This document shows, one piece after another, positions 15,653-28,399 of a stretch of DNA of 64,000 bases; position 1 is the first letter of the stretch, and each line of letters begins with the position of its first letter. This stretch comes from Acidimicrobiales bacterium (GTDB lineage Bacteria > Actinomycetota > Acidimicrobiia > Acidimicrobiales > Poriferisodalaceae): the NCBI GenBank assembly GCA_041394185.1, contig JAWKIQ010000001.1:1581049-1645048 (forward strand). The letters are read 5' to 3'. A program made the translations under genes and the position numbers. The notes below the pieces were generated by a model, which ran no database searches, was not told the DNA's origin, and saw only the letters and a list, made by a program, of their open reading frames with translations.

Positions 15653-16107
15653 ATGGCCACCCTGCTGATCGTGCACCACAGCCCATCGTCAGGGATGCGC
15701 GGTTGTTGGAAGCGGCAATCGCGGGCGCTTCGGCCGATGGCATCGAAGGGGTTCGGGTCGAGGTGCGTCCGGCGCTGGAGGCAACCTCGGCTGATGTGTT
15801 GGCCGCCGACGGCTACGTGCTCGGTACTCCAGCCAACCTCGGATACATGAGCGGAGCCCTCCAGCACTTCTTCGACACGGTCTACAACGACTGCCTCGAC
15901 GTCACCGTGGGCCGACCGTTCGGGTTCTATGTGCACGGAGCAACCGACACCACAGGCGCGGTGCGGTCGATCGAGATGGTCACCACCGGTCTGCAGTGGC
16001 GCCCGGTAGCCGATCCGGTGTCGCTGATCGGCGGCCACGACCAAACGAGCCTGGACGAGGTATGGAACCTGGCCGCCACAGTGGCCGCAACGCTGATGGA
16101 CCTCTGA
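15653..16107 (+). CDS. Flavodoxin-like/NAD(P)H reductase-like protein, frameshifted
   Basis: The ATG at 15653 begins MATLLIVHHSPSSGMR, the FMN-phosphate-binding start of this family. The frame is then lost, and the family continues one frame over from about 15703 (LLEAAIAGASADGIEG, then GTPANLGYMSGALQHFFD, a flavodoxin-fold signature). A one-base deletion near 15698-15703 (CGCGGTTGTT) explains it. Together the parts give about 150 residues, the usual length. TAGACC, 7 bp before the ATG, is a near-match to the local promoter pattern. Either a recent pseudogene or a sequence error. A TTG at 15703 could start a shortened product. Confidence 0.75.
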
Positions 16108-16121
16108 CCAAGGGCCCTGTG

Positions 16122-16141
16122 GCCTGGCGAAGACTCCAGGC
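16122..16141. terminator. Weak hairpin after the flavodoxin-like gene
   Basis: GCCTGG, 8-base loop, CCAGGC, without a T-tract. Possible terminator in the 70-bp gap. Confidence 0.3.
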
Positions 16142-16177
16142 AAGATGGTCTCAGTCCAGCGAGTAGGAGGCGACGAC

Positions 16178-16564
16178 ATGATCTTCGAAGAAGCACTGGT
16201 TCTCAACCGGCCGTTCGACGAAGTGGTTGCCGATGTCAAGAAGGCGTTCTCGACGCAGGGCTTCGGAGCCCTGACCGAGATCGACATGAAGGCGACTCTG
16301 AAGGCCAAACTCGACCAAGACATCGACCGCTATTCCATCCTGGGCATGTGCAACCCGAACTTCGCCAGCCAGGCGTTGGACGCATGCCCCCAGATCGGAG
16401 TGCTGCTTCCGTGCAACGTGGTGGTTCGAGAAACCGACGATGGCGTCACGGTAGAGGTGATGGATCCGGGTCTCATGGCATCGATCACCGGTGATCCGGC
16501 GATCGAGCCGCTTGCCGCCGAGGTGCGCGAGCTGATCAACAACGCATTGGCGCAGCTCAACTAG
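16178..16564 (+). CDS. DUF302 domain protein
   Basis: A 128-residue protein of the DUF302 family: FDEVVADVKKAFSTQGFGAL, DMKATLKAKLDQD, YSILGMCNPNFASQAL, IGVLLPCNVVVRE and a C-terminal helix. The fold is small alpha/beta and the role unknown. Some members sit near sulfur or redox genes, and this one follows a peroxiredoxin and a flavodoxin-like gene. The start is the ATG at 16178, preceded by a near-ideal AGGAGG. An ATG at 16145 lacks this. Confidence 0.88.
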   Translation: MIFEEALVLNRPFDEVVADVKKAFSTQGFGALTEIDMKATLKAKLDQDIDRYSILGMCNPNFASQALDACPQIGVLLPCNVVVRETDDGVTVEVMDPGLMASITGDPAIEPLAAEVRELINNALAQLN

Positions 16565-16663
16565 CTGATTGCGATCGTCCCGATGATCCGGGGCTGACAC
16601 AGCCGCGCCGTGCTAGCGGTACGATCGAAGGTCGGCCGACTCTGTCTCGAGGACGATTCCAAC

Positions 16664-18889
<2,226 letters not shown>

Positions 18890-18918
18890 ACCACCATGAG
18901 ACCTACGGTCGTCTAACC

Positions 18919-18938
18919 AAACGCAATCAACTGCGTTT
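18919..18938 (+). terminator. Hairpin after icd
   Basis: AAACGCA, 6-base loop, TGCGTTT, 30 bp after the icd stop. Short stem ending in T residues. Confidence 0.5.
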
Positions 18939-19050
18939 GCTCGCGATCAGAAGCTGGGGCTAGGTTCTCGCCACCGTCACTATGCGTGGTCGCATGGAGG
19001 CGGTGTGGGACCCGTGCGGCGACGTCGCGGGTGGAGCGACTGGAACCGAC

Positions 19051-22000
19051 ATGGCACGAGCGACCGAGTCCATCGGCGGCCGCACCCCCCGGCGTGTGTT
19101 CTCGACCAGCAGAACGCTCGGCGGGCTCGTCGCTGTTGCGGTCTTGTTGGTGTTCGGTCTGGTTCTGAGAGCCGATGGTGCAACGTCGGTTACCGTCCAG
19201 ATAGCAGAACCAGGCAGGTCGGGATCGGTCCCCAAGCTCGATCTGTCGAGCTTCTCTGCCGCCCGAGCATCGCTCAACAACGCCAACAGGATCAGCATCG
19301 AGTGGCCCGGAGCCACCGGCCTGGGCACCAAGTCGTTGGGTAACTCGCAGGTCACCGTCGACACCGACGTCCAGGCGATCACCGTCAACGGTTCGGTCTC
19401 GGTGCAGGGAGCGACATATCAGGCGATCCTGGTGGCCGACTGGGAGCCCGGTAGCAACACCCCCGTTCTGGCCTTCGGGCTCGGCGGCGATGTCGATCTG
19501 TCGATCCTCAACCCGAACTGGAAGGCGGCCTCTGGCGCTTTGAAGGTCGAGGGTTCGGTCGTCGTGACGACCGCGGATATCGATCTCGACGCGACCGCTG
19601 CGGGAAAGGCCTTCTTCGGTGAAGGCGAGCCGGCCTCCGCGGGGATCAGCGTCCAAGGCAACGTGGCTCTGTCTCGCCACCTTCCTGGCCTCACGGCCAA
19701 CTCGGCAAAGGTTGCTGTTTCTGGCGAGTTCAGCGGCGATGTGGTCGCACTTTTGACCAACCGGCCCCTCCTGCCAACCGATCAGTCCGACGTTCGCCTA
19801 ACGGGCCAATTCGGCGCAACGGGCATTCGCGGGCTCACCGGCGCGGACGGGATCAAGTCGACAGAGTTCACGCTGGTGGTCGGCCTCGAGGGCATCGGTG
19901 GCGATGCCTCGATGTCCGTCGAGGCGGTCGGCGCAATCACCATCAACCACCCGCGGCTCGCCGCCGGAGACGTGGTCTTCGAGATGGTCGCCAGAGCAGA
20001 CGGATCTACGACATCGTTCGAAGGTGGCCTGGCTTCGGGCAGTTCGTGGAAGGCTCCGCTTGGGCAGACCTCCGTCGAGGTGGCGTCTGCCAGGGCCGAC
20101 TTCACCTTCAACTCCGACGGCACATTCTCGGGCGGTTTCTCGACCGAAGTGACCCTCGAAGGCGCCAGGGCCAAGCTCGCGATGTCGACCGACGGATCGA
20201 ACCTCTCGGTCGACCTGGAACTGCCCCCGATCAACGTTGGCCAGGTGGCCGACATGCTCAAGAAGGCCGGCATCAACACCGGCTCGGTCCACGCCGATGT
20301 GCGCAGGCTCGGGGTTGGGGCCACCGAACTGCACTTCACCACAGACGGTCCCAACATCGAGGGAACGCTGGTTACGGGCGTGAACTTCGCCAACGCAGGC
20401 GCTCGGCTGCTGGTCAGCGGTAACACAGCTTCAGCGAACAGCTTCGTTCTGGCCTTCAAGGCCGATGGAGCGTCTCTTGGCGACTACTTCAACGCCGGAC
20501 TACTGAGCGACATGCCGGTGCCCGAGGGTGCCGTAGTCATCTCCCAGCGCGACATCACCCAGGCCACCTACCCGGCCGGTTCGCCAGAGCGCACCTTCTT
20601 CGCCGACGTCATGTGCGCCGCGAACAACCAGAACTGCTCGTTCTCGATCGCCAGAGGTGTCACGATCGCCGGCCAGATGACGCTACCCGAGACGGTGCGT
20701 TCGGCTCTGTCGGCGATGGGGCCTGCCGGCACCGACGGCAACCTCCAGTTCACCGGCACCATCCCGGCGTTCGGCGGCAGCGGGCTCGACATACGCATCA
20801 AGCTGCCGACCATCGATCGAAACGCCAACAGCCCCGAGTGGTTCAAACAGGCCCAGCTCGAGACGACGATCTCCAACCGCGGCGGTGTCACCAGCTTCGG
20901 TCTCGTCGGTCGGCTCACGACGGTCATGCCCGATGAGGGGACCAAAACCGACACCGTCACCTTCCAGATCGACGGGGCGGTTTCTCTCGACCCGACCGGG
21001 GCCAGCATCACCATCGGTGGCGGGCTGGCACCGGGCACCGGCTGGACCACGCCGTTCGGAATCGATTGGCTCGACCTGCAGGCTCTGCGCCTGGAGATGA
21101 CGATCAACGTCGGTCCGAAGCCGTCGGCGCAGGCAGGCGTGCGAGCAAAGGCCAAGATCGGCCCGTCGACGTTCGACGTGTCGGCCGCCGTCGAGGTCGC
21201 CGCCGGTCGGTTGGGCGCAGGCGTGCGCATCCAGGCGGACGTGATCGGCCTTCGCGACGTCGTTGCGCTCGGCGCACGCGTCGCGGGCACCAACTTCGAC
21301 GCAACGACACTTCCCGACGCCGCGCTGCGCAACGTCGAGCTGTCGGTGTCCACCCTCGACGCACCGAACCTGTGCCTCGAGACCGGTATCAAGATCGCCG
21401 CCGATCTGTATCTCAACGCCTCGAAGACTTCCGCAGGTTCAGGCGCCGAGCAGCCGATCGACTCTTGTGGTGGCTCCGAACTGACACCTCAGCAGCAGAA
21501 CCAGCGGTGTTTGGCCGACAGTGCCTGTTTCGCCCACATGAGCTTCGAGCTCGGAGAAGACGGCATCGAAGCATCGGCCGCGCTCAACGAGGTCGACCTC
21601 GGAGCAGTCGTGGTCAGCAACGCCGCCCTGGCTCTCGACGTGTCTACGTCGGCGCCGCCGTCGTTTGCTCTGAGCGGCGACCTCGAGATTCCGGGCTTCG
21701 CCACCGCCACCGGTTCTGTCGAGCTGTCCGCATCGGGCTTCTCGTTCATGGTCCAAGTTGCCGAGGCAGATGACCCTGCCGGCGACATGGTGACGATCTC
21801 TGCATCGGCCGGATTCGGCACCAACGGGCAACCGCCGTCGTTCAAAGCGACTTTGTTCGTGCGCTTGCCCAGCGTCGACGAGGTGTTCCGCGATGTCCAG
21901 GACGCGTACAGCGACGTTCAGCAGTTCTTCACCGGTTCGCCCACAACCCACGAGCTGTCGCTGCGATGCCTCGAGGTCAACGTCGACCTTCGGGTCGGCA

Positions 22001-25000
22001 TGTCGAGCCCGCTGTCGGGTTCGGTCAACGCCAAGGTCCACCTGGGCTGGATCAACAAGCAGAACACCTTCGACTCTCAGGGCAAGGTGTGGCAGATCGG
22101 ATGGAACTTCGACGCCAGCTTGTTCGACAACGGCTCGAACCTGCTCGACTCGCTGTCGGGGGCCACGGTGCCTGACACGACCGGCTGCCGCATTCCCCCG
22201 TCCAGCTTCGACATCGGACAGCTGGCCAGAACCGTCGACGATCCGTACCTGTTCGTTACGAGGCCCGACGGTGGCACCGTTGCCTACCAGGAATATGGCG
22301 AACGGATCTGGATGAGGCTCGGAATCACCCTGTCCGACCCGGCCGTGTACGAGGTCCTGATGAAGACCAGCACGGGCTTGGTGCTGCCTCCCCAGGAGAT
22401 CCGCCACACGCGGATCGGCCCGTCCAGCTATTCGATCAACGTGCCTGCCGAGTGGCGCATCCGAGAGTCAGACGTAGCCCCGGACACCGACGGCTACGGT
22501 CACGCTTCGATCACCGCCGAGATCAGGGTCAAGGGCACCACCAGAGTGATCGCCGAGGACTCCCAGCCACTCGTGTTGCTCGACGCCGGAATCGTCGACC
22601 ACCGCATCGGGGGTGTGCCGACGCGAGCCGAGCACCAGGATCAGTTCGTGCCTGTGGCTTGGCGCCAGCCCTTCGACATGCTCAGGGGCGGCTCGGTCAA
22701 GTCGTGGTTCACACTCGACGACGGCTTCGGCCCAGAGAAGATCCCCGGCACCGAGACCAACGTTTCGATACCTCGGGTGTTCAGCGCCACCGAGTGGCTC
22801 AACCGGCCCCTTCAGACCGGGGGGTACGCCTGGCTCGACATTCGTGCCGGAGGCGCTGTGTCACCCACACAGGTGTTGACGCATCACCTCGAGTACACCA
22901 ACGACAGCGGCCAGAAGCAGACCAGTTCAACCCAGCTGGTCGTGACAGTCTCAGATCCGACACCGCAGGTGTCGATGGTGTGCGTCGACGTAACGTGCAA
23001 GACCTTCGCCACTCCGGTCAGGCCCGCCAATCGTGCCGGAGGCATCTACACGCCGCGGTTCCTGGTGGCCGAGCCAGGGCAGACCCTTTCGGTCTACGTC
23101 TACGACCCCGGGGCCACCGTGGGCAACGCTTCCACGCGCGAGAGCTACAACGTCAGCGCAGCGGGACAGACCAAAACCATCAGCCGCCAGTCGGGCCAGG
23201 AGCCGGCATCGTTCCCTGGGGCACAGGTCGACTTCACATTGCCAGCCGGCCTGGCCCGCGGCCAGACCCACGTGATGAAGATCGCCGTCGCATGTGACGG
23301 CAACGGCTGCCCTGGTTCGAACACCGTCGAGGTCTCGATCGTCGTGCCGGCAAACCGATCGGTCGCGGCATTCACCGACGCTGCCGACGGAGTGTCTGGC
23401 CCGTACTCGACCGCAACCGCCTTCACCGGCACGCCCCATCCGACCACAGCATGTGGCGCAGTCGGCTTCGCCACCGGCACCGCGCTGGGTCCCAACAGCG
23501 ACATAGTCCAAGTCAGGGTGGTCGGGGCCAAGCGAGCCGAGGACGGCGCCACAGTGCCGATGCGCATCGAGGGCGATGGCGTGACGTTCACAAATGGCGT
23601 CGCCACGATGCTCGTGACCCCGGGCGGCAGCAGTGTCTTCCGTGTTTACGAGGATCGCCCGACGGCGATCAGCGACGCTGATTGCCGGTTCCAGGCAGCA
23701 AGATTCACCTCCACCTTCGACCTGGAAGTAACCCGCTATCCGGGTCCCATCCCGAACGATTCTTACGATCAGCAGAAGCGGCTGGCCTTTTGGGACACCG
23801 CCAACGGTGGTATCGACGAATCGACCGACGTAGTCGACCTCGCTGAGGCTTCGATAGACAGCTTCGAGCAGTCAAACACTCCGTCTTGTTGGACCGATGG
23901 CGCTCAACACACGGCGTTCTACTGGACCTCGTCGCTGAACGTCGACAACCTTCGCCTCCTGGTCAGCGCTGTGTCGCTCGAGGGCGCCGACCTGCAGGTC
24001 GCCGTATTCGAGGCGCCGCCCCCAAGTCCCGGGAAGCTCGAACCGGTGACCCGCGAAATCGGTTGCTCCAACTCGGCCAGCCAGGCGATGACCCTCGCCG
24101 ACGCAGGTCCCTATGGTGCCCAGTCTGCCGACGTCGTCGTGAAAGCAACGTCGATGATGGTCATCGTCGTGGACACCCAGGGTGACCCCGGACCGGCGAT
24201 GATCCGTGTTCGCCAACTCGTGGCCGAGCCGATTGCTGTCACGGGTACCAGCGCCGTTGTGCGCACCGACACCGGTTTGGGAGTCAACGATGTCGCTGCG
24301 ATTGCCGAATGCGGCACCGGCAGCACTGCGGGGGCAGTCACCTGGACTGCACCGTTCACATCGACGATCACGATAGGGGCCAGCGGCGGGGCTGCAAGCA
24401 GTGCGCTCGGCGTCAGCAGGGTCGGCTCGGATGCGTTCAGCTTCGGCTGGCCGACGAAGAACCTGTCGGGCTTCGATCCCTTGGGTTGTGTTGCAAGCGT
24501 GACAAGTGCGCCACAGCAGAACCGTCAGGTCAGCGTCGTCGAGGGGCAGACCTACATGTTCACGGTTGTGTCCCCACCGGGAAGCCCGGCGATGACGCTC
24601 ACCTTCACCGAGACGGGTGAGCGGTTCATCAAGGGGAAGTTCGTCGACCTACAGGGCTACTGGATGGTCGACGAAACCGGCTATGTGTACGCATTCGGCG
24701 ACAGCGAGACAGTGGTTCCCACCGGCACCCGCGCAACCGTGACCAGCAGGGCCGTGAAGGTCCTCGAGAACCCGTCGGGCGCTGGGATATGGATCCTCGA
24801 GAGCAACGGTGTGGTTCACGCTCTCGGCGGCGCCCCTCACTACGGGAACGTGAACCTGGCACAACTGTCGAACGGCGAGGTTCCCTCGACGATGGCTGCC
24901 ACCCGGGCGGGCTGGGCTACTACGTCTTCACCTCGAAGGGTCGTGCCCTGACCTTCGGCAACGCCACCCACTTCGGAGACCTCGTGACCATCGGCCTTGC

Positions 25001-25442
25001 CGACGCCCTGCGAGGACCCGTGGTCGACAGCGCGCCACTGCAGGACGGCCGCGGGTACTACATGGTCGGAAGCGATGGCGGCATCTTCACGTTCGGCGAC
25101 GCAGTGTTTGCCGGATCGGTTCCGCAGGTCGTCCCCGGGCCGCTCGACTCACCGGTCAATGGACTTGTCGTAGACCCAGACGGCTCGGGTTACTGGCTGG
25201 TGGCCGGAGACGGAGGAGTGTTCGCCTTCGATGCTCCGTTCCGCGGGTCGATACCCGGGGTGCTACCGCCTGGTACGAAGCTCAACCAGCCGATAAACGG
25301 CATGGTTCCGTACGGGAACGGCTACCTGATGGTCGCTGGGGACGGGGGCATCTTCAACTTCAGCAACCTCGCATTCCTGGGCAGCCTCGGCGATAGGCAG
25401 ATCCCGTCGCCGATCGTCGCGGTGGCACCCGTCCCCCGGTGA
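19051..25442 (+). CDS. Giant secreted repeat protein (about 2130 residues), frameshifted near 24,902
   Basis: Signal peptide at the N-terminus (RTLGGLVAVAVLLVFGLVLRADGA, about residues 20-43), then more than 1000 residues of beta-rich, charge-poor modules rich in G, S, T and V. At least two resemble each other (segments with GSSWKAPLGQTSVEVA and GTGWTTPFGIDWLDLQ). Ig-like segments follow, and the C-terminus has about six GYW-type units (GYWMVDETGYVYAFGDSE to GYLMVAGDGGIFNFS). The frame breaks in ACCCGGG at 24901-24907. One missing C would restore GLGYYVFTSKGRALTFGNA. The C-terminal units recur in the M15 protein at 59105. An ATG at 18982 is an alternative start. Probably a surface or adhesion-type protein. 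The main modules match nothing I know. Confidence 0.7.
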
Positions 25443-25451
25443 ACCATCAGG

Positions 25452-25907
25452 TCATGCAGGTGATGCGATGAACACCGGTATCACCCGGCCGTGGCCGGTG
25501 GCGCTGATCTCATAGTCGGCATAGGTCGGGAAGACCTCGACCGCGCGCTGCCACCAGATCGCACGCTCGGCGCCCTGAGCCTCGTGCACCACCATGTCCA
25601 TCGGCTCGGGGCCGTCCTGCAACGCGATGTTCGGGTTGGCGACGAGGTTGTGATACCAGCCCGGATGCTCGGGCCGGCCACCCTTGGAGGCCACGATGGC
25701 GTACTCACCCTCGTGCTCTACACGCATCACCGGCACCTTGCGCAGCTTGCCGGTCTTGTGGCCCACGCACGTGAAGATCACGATGGGGATGCCGGTGTCG
25801 CGCAATGTGTTGGCCTGGGTACCGCCCGAAGCCTCGTATGCCTCGACCTGTTCAGCAACCCAGTCCCAGGTGCTCGGTTCGTAATCTGCAGAGTCCATGT
25901 TCGCCAT
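25452..25907 (-). CDS. Ddn-like F420/deazaflavin-dependent nitroreductase family protein
   Basis: A 151-residue split-beta-barrel protein. Family segments: TGIPIVIFTCVGHKTGKLRKVPVMRV, YAIVASKGGRPEHPGWYHNLVANPN and the C-terminal FPTYADYEISATGHGRVIPVF. Known relatives use reduced F420 to reduce quinones or nitro compounds and are an actinobacterial hallmark. TAGCTT lies exactly 6 bp before the ATG at 25907. Ends 10 bp from the giant protein stop, convergent. Confidence 0.9.
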   Translation of the reverse strand: MANMDSADYEPSTWDWVAEQVEAYEASGGTQANTLRDTGIPIVIFTCVGHKTGKLRKVPVMRVEHEGEYAIVASKGGRPEHPGWYHNLVANPNIALQDGPEPMDMVVHEAQGAERAIWWQRAVEVFPTYADYEISATGHGRVIPVFIASPA

Positions 25908-25913
25908 GCGTCG

Positions 25914-25919
25914 AAGCTA
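25914..25919 (-). promoter_or_regulatory. -10 hexamer TAGCTT of the Ddn-like gene
   Basis: TAGCTT, then CGACGC, then ATG at 25907. Confidence 0.5.
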
Positions 25920-25936
25920 CCCGCACGGCGAGCTCG

Positions 25937-27031
25937 TCAGCCGAAATCGGCCGCAACCGCCACTCCACGCTCGGTGAGGTTGGTAGGCACATAAACCTCG
26001 GGCGAGTCGGGAACGCGGTCGAAGCACATCAGGGCGGCGACGATCGACGTGTCGACACCTATCGGCTCGGCATCGTCCCAATCTGGTGAACAAGGGGTTG
26101 CGTCGACGATATCGCCGTCGATCGTCGCCCTCAGCCCGACGAAGAACGGAGCCTGCGAGTTGTACTTCGACTGGAGTATCACGAACACGGGCACACGGTC
26201 GCCAACGTTTGCGAGTTGATCGATTACTGCCGGGCCGTAATGGTCGCGTGGCACCAGCCGAGCAGTTGCCGGTCGCATACCGGTGGTTTCGACGACAAGC
26301 CCGGCCTCCTCGGCCGCACCGGTCTGGGCGATCAATTGGTAGGGGTCGGCCACGTAGTCGCCGTACAGGTCGCCGCTGGACGGCACCTCGAAGCTGGCTT
26401 CACCCCCGAATCCCAGCCACCAGGCCCCGAGCGAGCCCACAGCTATTCCGCCCGCAACCGACGCCAGCACGGCGGATCGGCCCAGCGAACCTGGGCTTCT
26501 GCGCTGCCTGATCAACATCGGCACCAGAATCAGGTTTGCCAACACCAGCACAGCACCCATCGCCGACACCGCGATCGATGCTGCGCTTGTTGTGCGATTC
26601 CACCGGTTGTCGAACGGGCGCCCGTTGTCGAGGCTGACGATTCGGCCGGTGATTGTCGACGTCTCGACCGTCAACTCCGAACCGACAGGACCCGCGACGT
26701 CCAAGACATCGCGGCCAATCAAGGCCCAGGTCGTGCCATCGGCCGACTCACCCGCCACCGCTCCGGCCGGGACCTTGTAGTCCTCACAAGGCCCGAAGTT
26801 CACGCCCCTCGAACCCCCCACGGGCCCATCACAAGTGTTCCTGACCCATTCGAACGCCGACCGTTCCAGAACGAGGGCCTGCGAGGTGTCTTTGGGCCCC
26901 GCCGCCTCGAGCACGGTCAACACCAGCCCGAACCCGAAGGCGAGGGTCATCGCCGTCCACGCGGCCGCCCCCGCCACAGCAACGACGCGCACCCACATCG
27001 CCTTGTCGTTGCCGATCACCTTGTCCCCCAC
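25937..27031 (-). CDS. Membrane protein of unknown function
   Basis: A 364-residue protein with hydrophobic segments near the N-terminus (AGAAAWTAMTLAFGFGLVLTVLEAA) and mid-protein (AASIAVSAMGAVLVLANLILVPML, AVLASVAGGIAVGSLGAWWLGF), a Cys-containing external loop (NTCDGP, FGPCEDYK) and a C-terminal soluble part with CSPDWDD and ALMCFDRV. It somewhat resembles DUF3592-type proteins, but I cannot assign a family. The GTG at 27031 is chosen because TAGCAT lies 7 bp before it. An ATG at 26998 is the conservative alternative. The open frame extends further upstream only through a repeat element. Confidence 0.65.
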   Translation of the reverse strand: MGDKVIGNDKAMWVRVVAVAGAAAWTAMTLAFGFGLVLTVLEAAGPKDTSQALVLERSAFEWVRNTCDGPVGGSRGVNFGPCEDYKVPAGAVAGESADGTTWALIGRDVLDVAGPVGSELTVETSTITGRIVSLDNGRPFDNRWNRTTSAASIAVSAMGAVLVLANLILVPMLIRQRRSPGSLGRSAVLASVAGGIAVGSLGAWWLGFGGEASFEVPSSGDLYGDYVADPYQLIAQTGAAEEAGLVVETTGMRPATARLVPRDHYGPAVIDQLANVGDRVPVFVILQSKYNSQAPFFVGLRATIDGDIVDATPCSPDWDDAEPIGVDTSIVAALMCFDRVPDSPEVYVPTNLTERGVAVAADFG

Positions 27032-27038
27032 CGGCCCG

Positions 27039-27044
27039 ATGCTA
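27039..27044 (-). promoter_or_regulatory. -10 hexamer TAGCAT of the membrane protein gene
   Basis: TAGCAT, then CGGGCCG, then GTG at 27031. This supports the GTG start. Confidence 0.45.
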
Positions 27045-27074
27045 CGCGCCTGCCCGCCCCCTGCCTCCCGACCG

Positions 27075-27146
27075 GAATCTGGGGTCGACTTCGGGTCACC
27101 GATGGTCTGGATCCGACCCCAGATCGGAAGTGGACCCCAGAATTCG
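27075..27146. repeat. Dispersed inverted-repeat element, copy B (double right arm)
   Basis: Left arm GAATCTGGGGTC (27075-27086), 28 bp, right arm GACCCCAGATC (27115-27125), then a second right arm GACCCCAGAATTC from 27133. It lies between two divergent promoters (27039-27044 and 27171-27176). Confidence 0.75.
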
Positions 27147-27170
27147 GCCGGCCACACATCGGCGACGGCC

Positions 27171-27176
27171 TAGCGT
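27171..27176 (+). promoter_or_regulatory. -10 hexamer TAGCGT of the aminotransferase gene
   Basis: TAGCGT, then CGGGTC, then ATG at 27183. Confidence 0.5.
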
Positions 27177-27182
27177 CGGGTC

Positions 27183-28355
27183 ATGGACCAGGCCGCAATC
27201 GACCAGCTTCGTGCCGAAACGCCGGGGTGTGCCCACGTGACGCACTTCAACAACGCGGGTGCGGCGCTGATGCCGGACCAGGTCATAGATGCCGTGGCCG
27301 AGTTCACCCGCCGCGAGATCGAGATAGGCAGCTACGCCGCCCAAGTAGAGTTCGCAGACCGGTTCGAGCGGGTTTATGACGCTGCTGCGGGCCTGCTGAA
27401 CTGCGATCGCAATGCGATCTCGATCACATCGGGAGGGTCTGAGGCCTGGTGGCGGGCGTTCATGGCCGTGCCCCTCGAGCCGGGAGATCGCATCGTCGCT
27501 GGCCGCGGCGAGTTCGTCTCATCGGCCGCGGGGCTGGTGAAGGCCCGCGCTGACGGTGTCGAGGTGGTCACGGTGCCGACGCTTGCCGACGGCACCACCG
27601 ACCTCGACGCGTTGCAGCAGGCCCTGGCCGGCCCTACCAAGCTGGTCTGTTTGACCCACGTTCCGATGACCCAGGGAGTGATCAACCCCGTGGCCGAGGC
27701 AACCGCGATCGCTCACGATCGTGGAGCCCTGGTTCTGTTGGACGCGACCCAGTCGGTCGGCCAGATACCAGTGGACGTCGCGGCGATCGGCTGCGACTTC
27801 ATGACGGCGACCGGTCGCAAGTGGTTGCGCGGACCCCGCGGCACGGGTCTGCTGTACGTCGACACCAAACTGCATGACCGCCTGCGGCCGCCGGTGTTCG
27901 TCGACGGCCGTTCGGGCGCCTGGTCGGGCGACGACTATCAACCTGCGTCGGGAGGCGCCCGCTTCGAACTCGGCGAACGCAGCCACTCGGCGGTGCTGGG
28001 GTTGTTAGCCGCCATCGAACTGGCCGCCGAGCTAGGGGTCGACAGGATCGCCGGGCGGGTCCACGAGCTTGCCCGGCTGTTGCGATTCCGCCTGGCCGAA
28101 ACACCCGGGGTCACAGTGCACGACGCCACGGCAGCCACCGCCGGCATTGTCGGCTTCAGTGTCGACGGTTGGGACGACAGCGACGTGGCCAGCAGCTTGA
28201 TGGCCAGCCACATAACCGTGGCGGCCCCGAGGGCGATGGCGTCGTTCCACGATCTGCACGACCGGGGGTTGCGGTCGATAGTCAGGGCCGCACCTCACTA
28301 CTACAACACGGGCGACGAGATCGACGTGCTGATCGAAGCGCTGCAGCGGTTGTAG
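27183..28355 (+). CDS. Class V aminotransferase (cysteine desulfurase/selenocysteine lyase-like)
   Basis: A 390-residue PLP enzyme of the NifS/isopenicillin-epimerase branch. THFNNAGAALMPDQV is at the N-terminus, VLLDATQSVGQIPVD holds the PLP-ring Asp, and TGRKWLRGPRGTGLLYV holds the Schiff-base Lys. The loop where desulfurases carry the catalytic Cys is not obvious, so a C-S lyase, epimerase-like or transaminase role are all possible. It is 44 bp upstream of the lipoxygenase gene on the same strand, but the latter has its own ribosome site and a TACCAT hexamer. Confidence 0.87.
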   Translation: MDQAAIDQLRAETPGCAHVTHFNNAGAALMPDQVIDAVAEFTRREIEIGSYAAQVEFADRFERVYDAAAGLLNCDRNAISITSGGSEAWWRAFMAVPLEPGDRIVAGRGEFVSSAAGLVKARADGVEVVTVPTLADGTTDLDALQQALAGPTKLVCLTHVPMTQGVINPVAEATAIAHDRGALVLLDATQSVGQIPVDVAAIGCDFMTATGRKWLRGPRGTGLLYVDTKLHDRLRPPVFVDGRSGAWSGDDYQPASGGARFELGERSHSAVLGLLAAIELAAELGVDRIAGRVHELARLLRFRLAETPGVTVHDATAATAGIVGFSVDGWDDSDVASSLMASHITVAAPRAMASFHDLHDRGLRSIVRAAPHYYNTGDEIDVLIEALQRL

Positions 28356-28399
28356 CAACCCGAGCGACGACTACCATCGCCGCCAAAGGAGAGCGCCCG

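Noticed and set aside
24898..24910. Selenocysteine or readthrough explanation for the break in the giant protein
   Set aside because: The continuation is in a different frame, so recoding of a stop codon cannot explain it. The same holds for the breaks at about 15,700 and 29,157.
27183..28355. Selenocysteine lyase feeding the selenoprotein
   Set aside because: The enzyme is in the right superfamily, but nothing in the sequence shows selenium specificity, and it is 12 kb from the peroxiredoxin gene in a separate unit.
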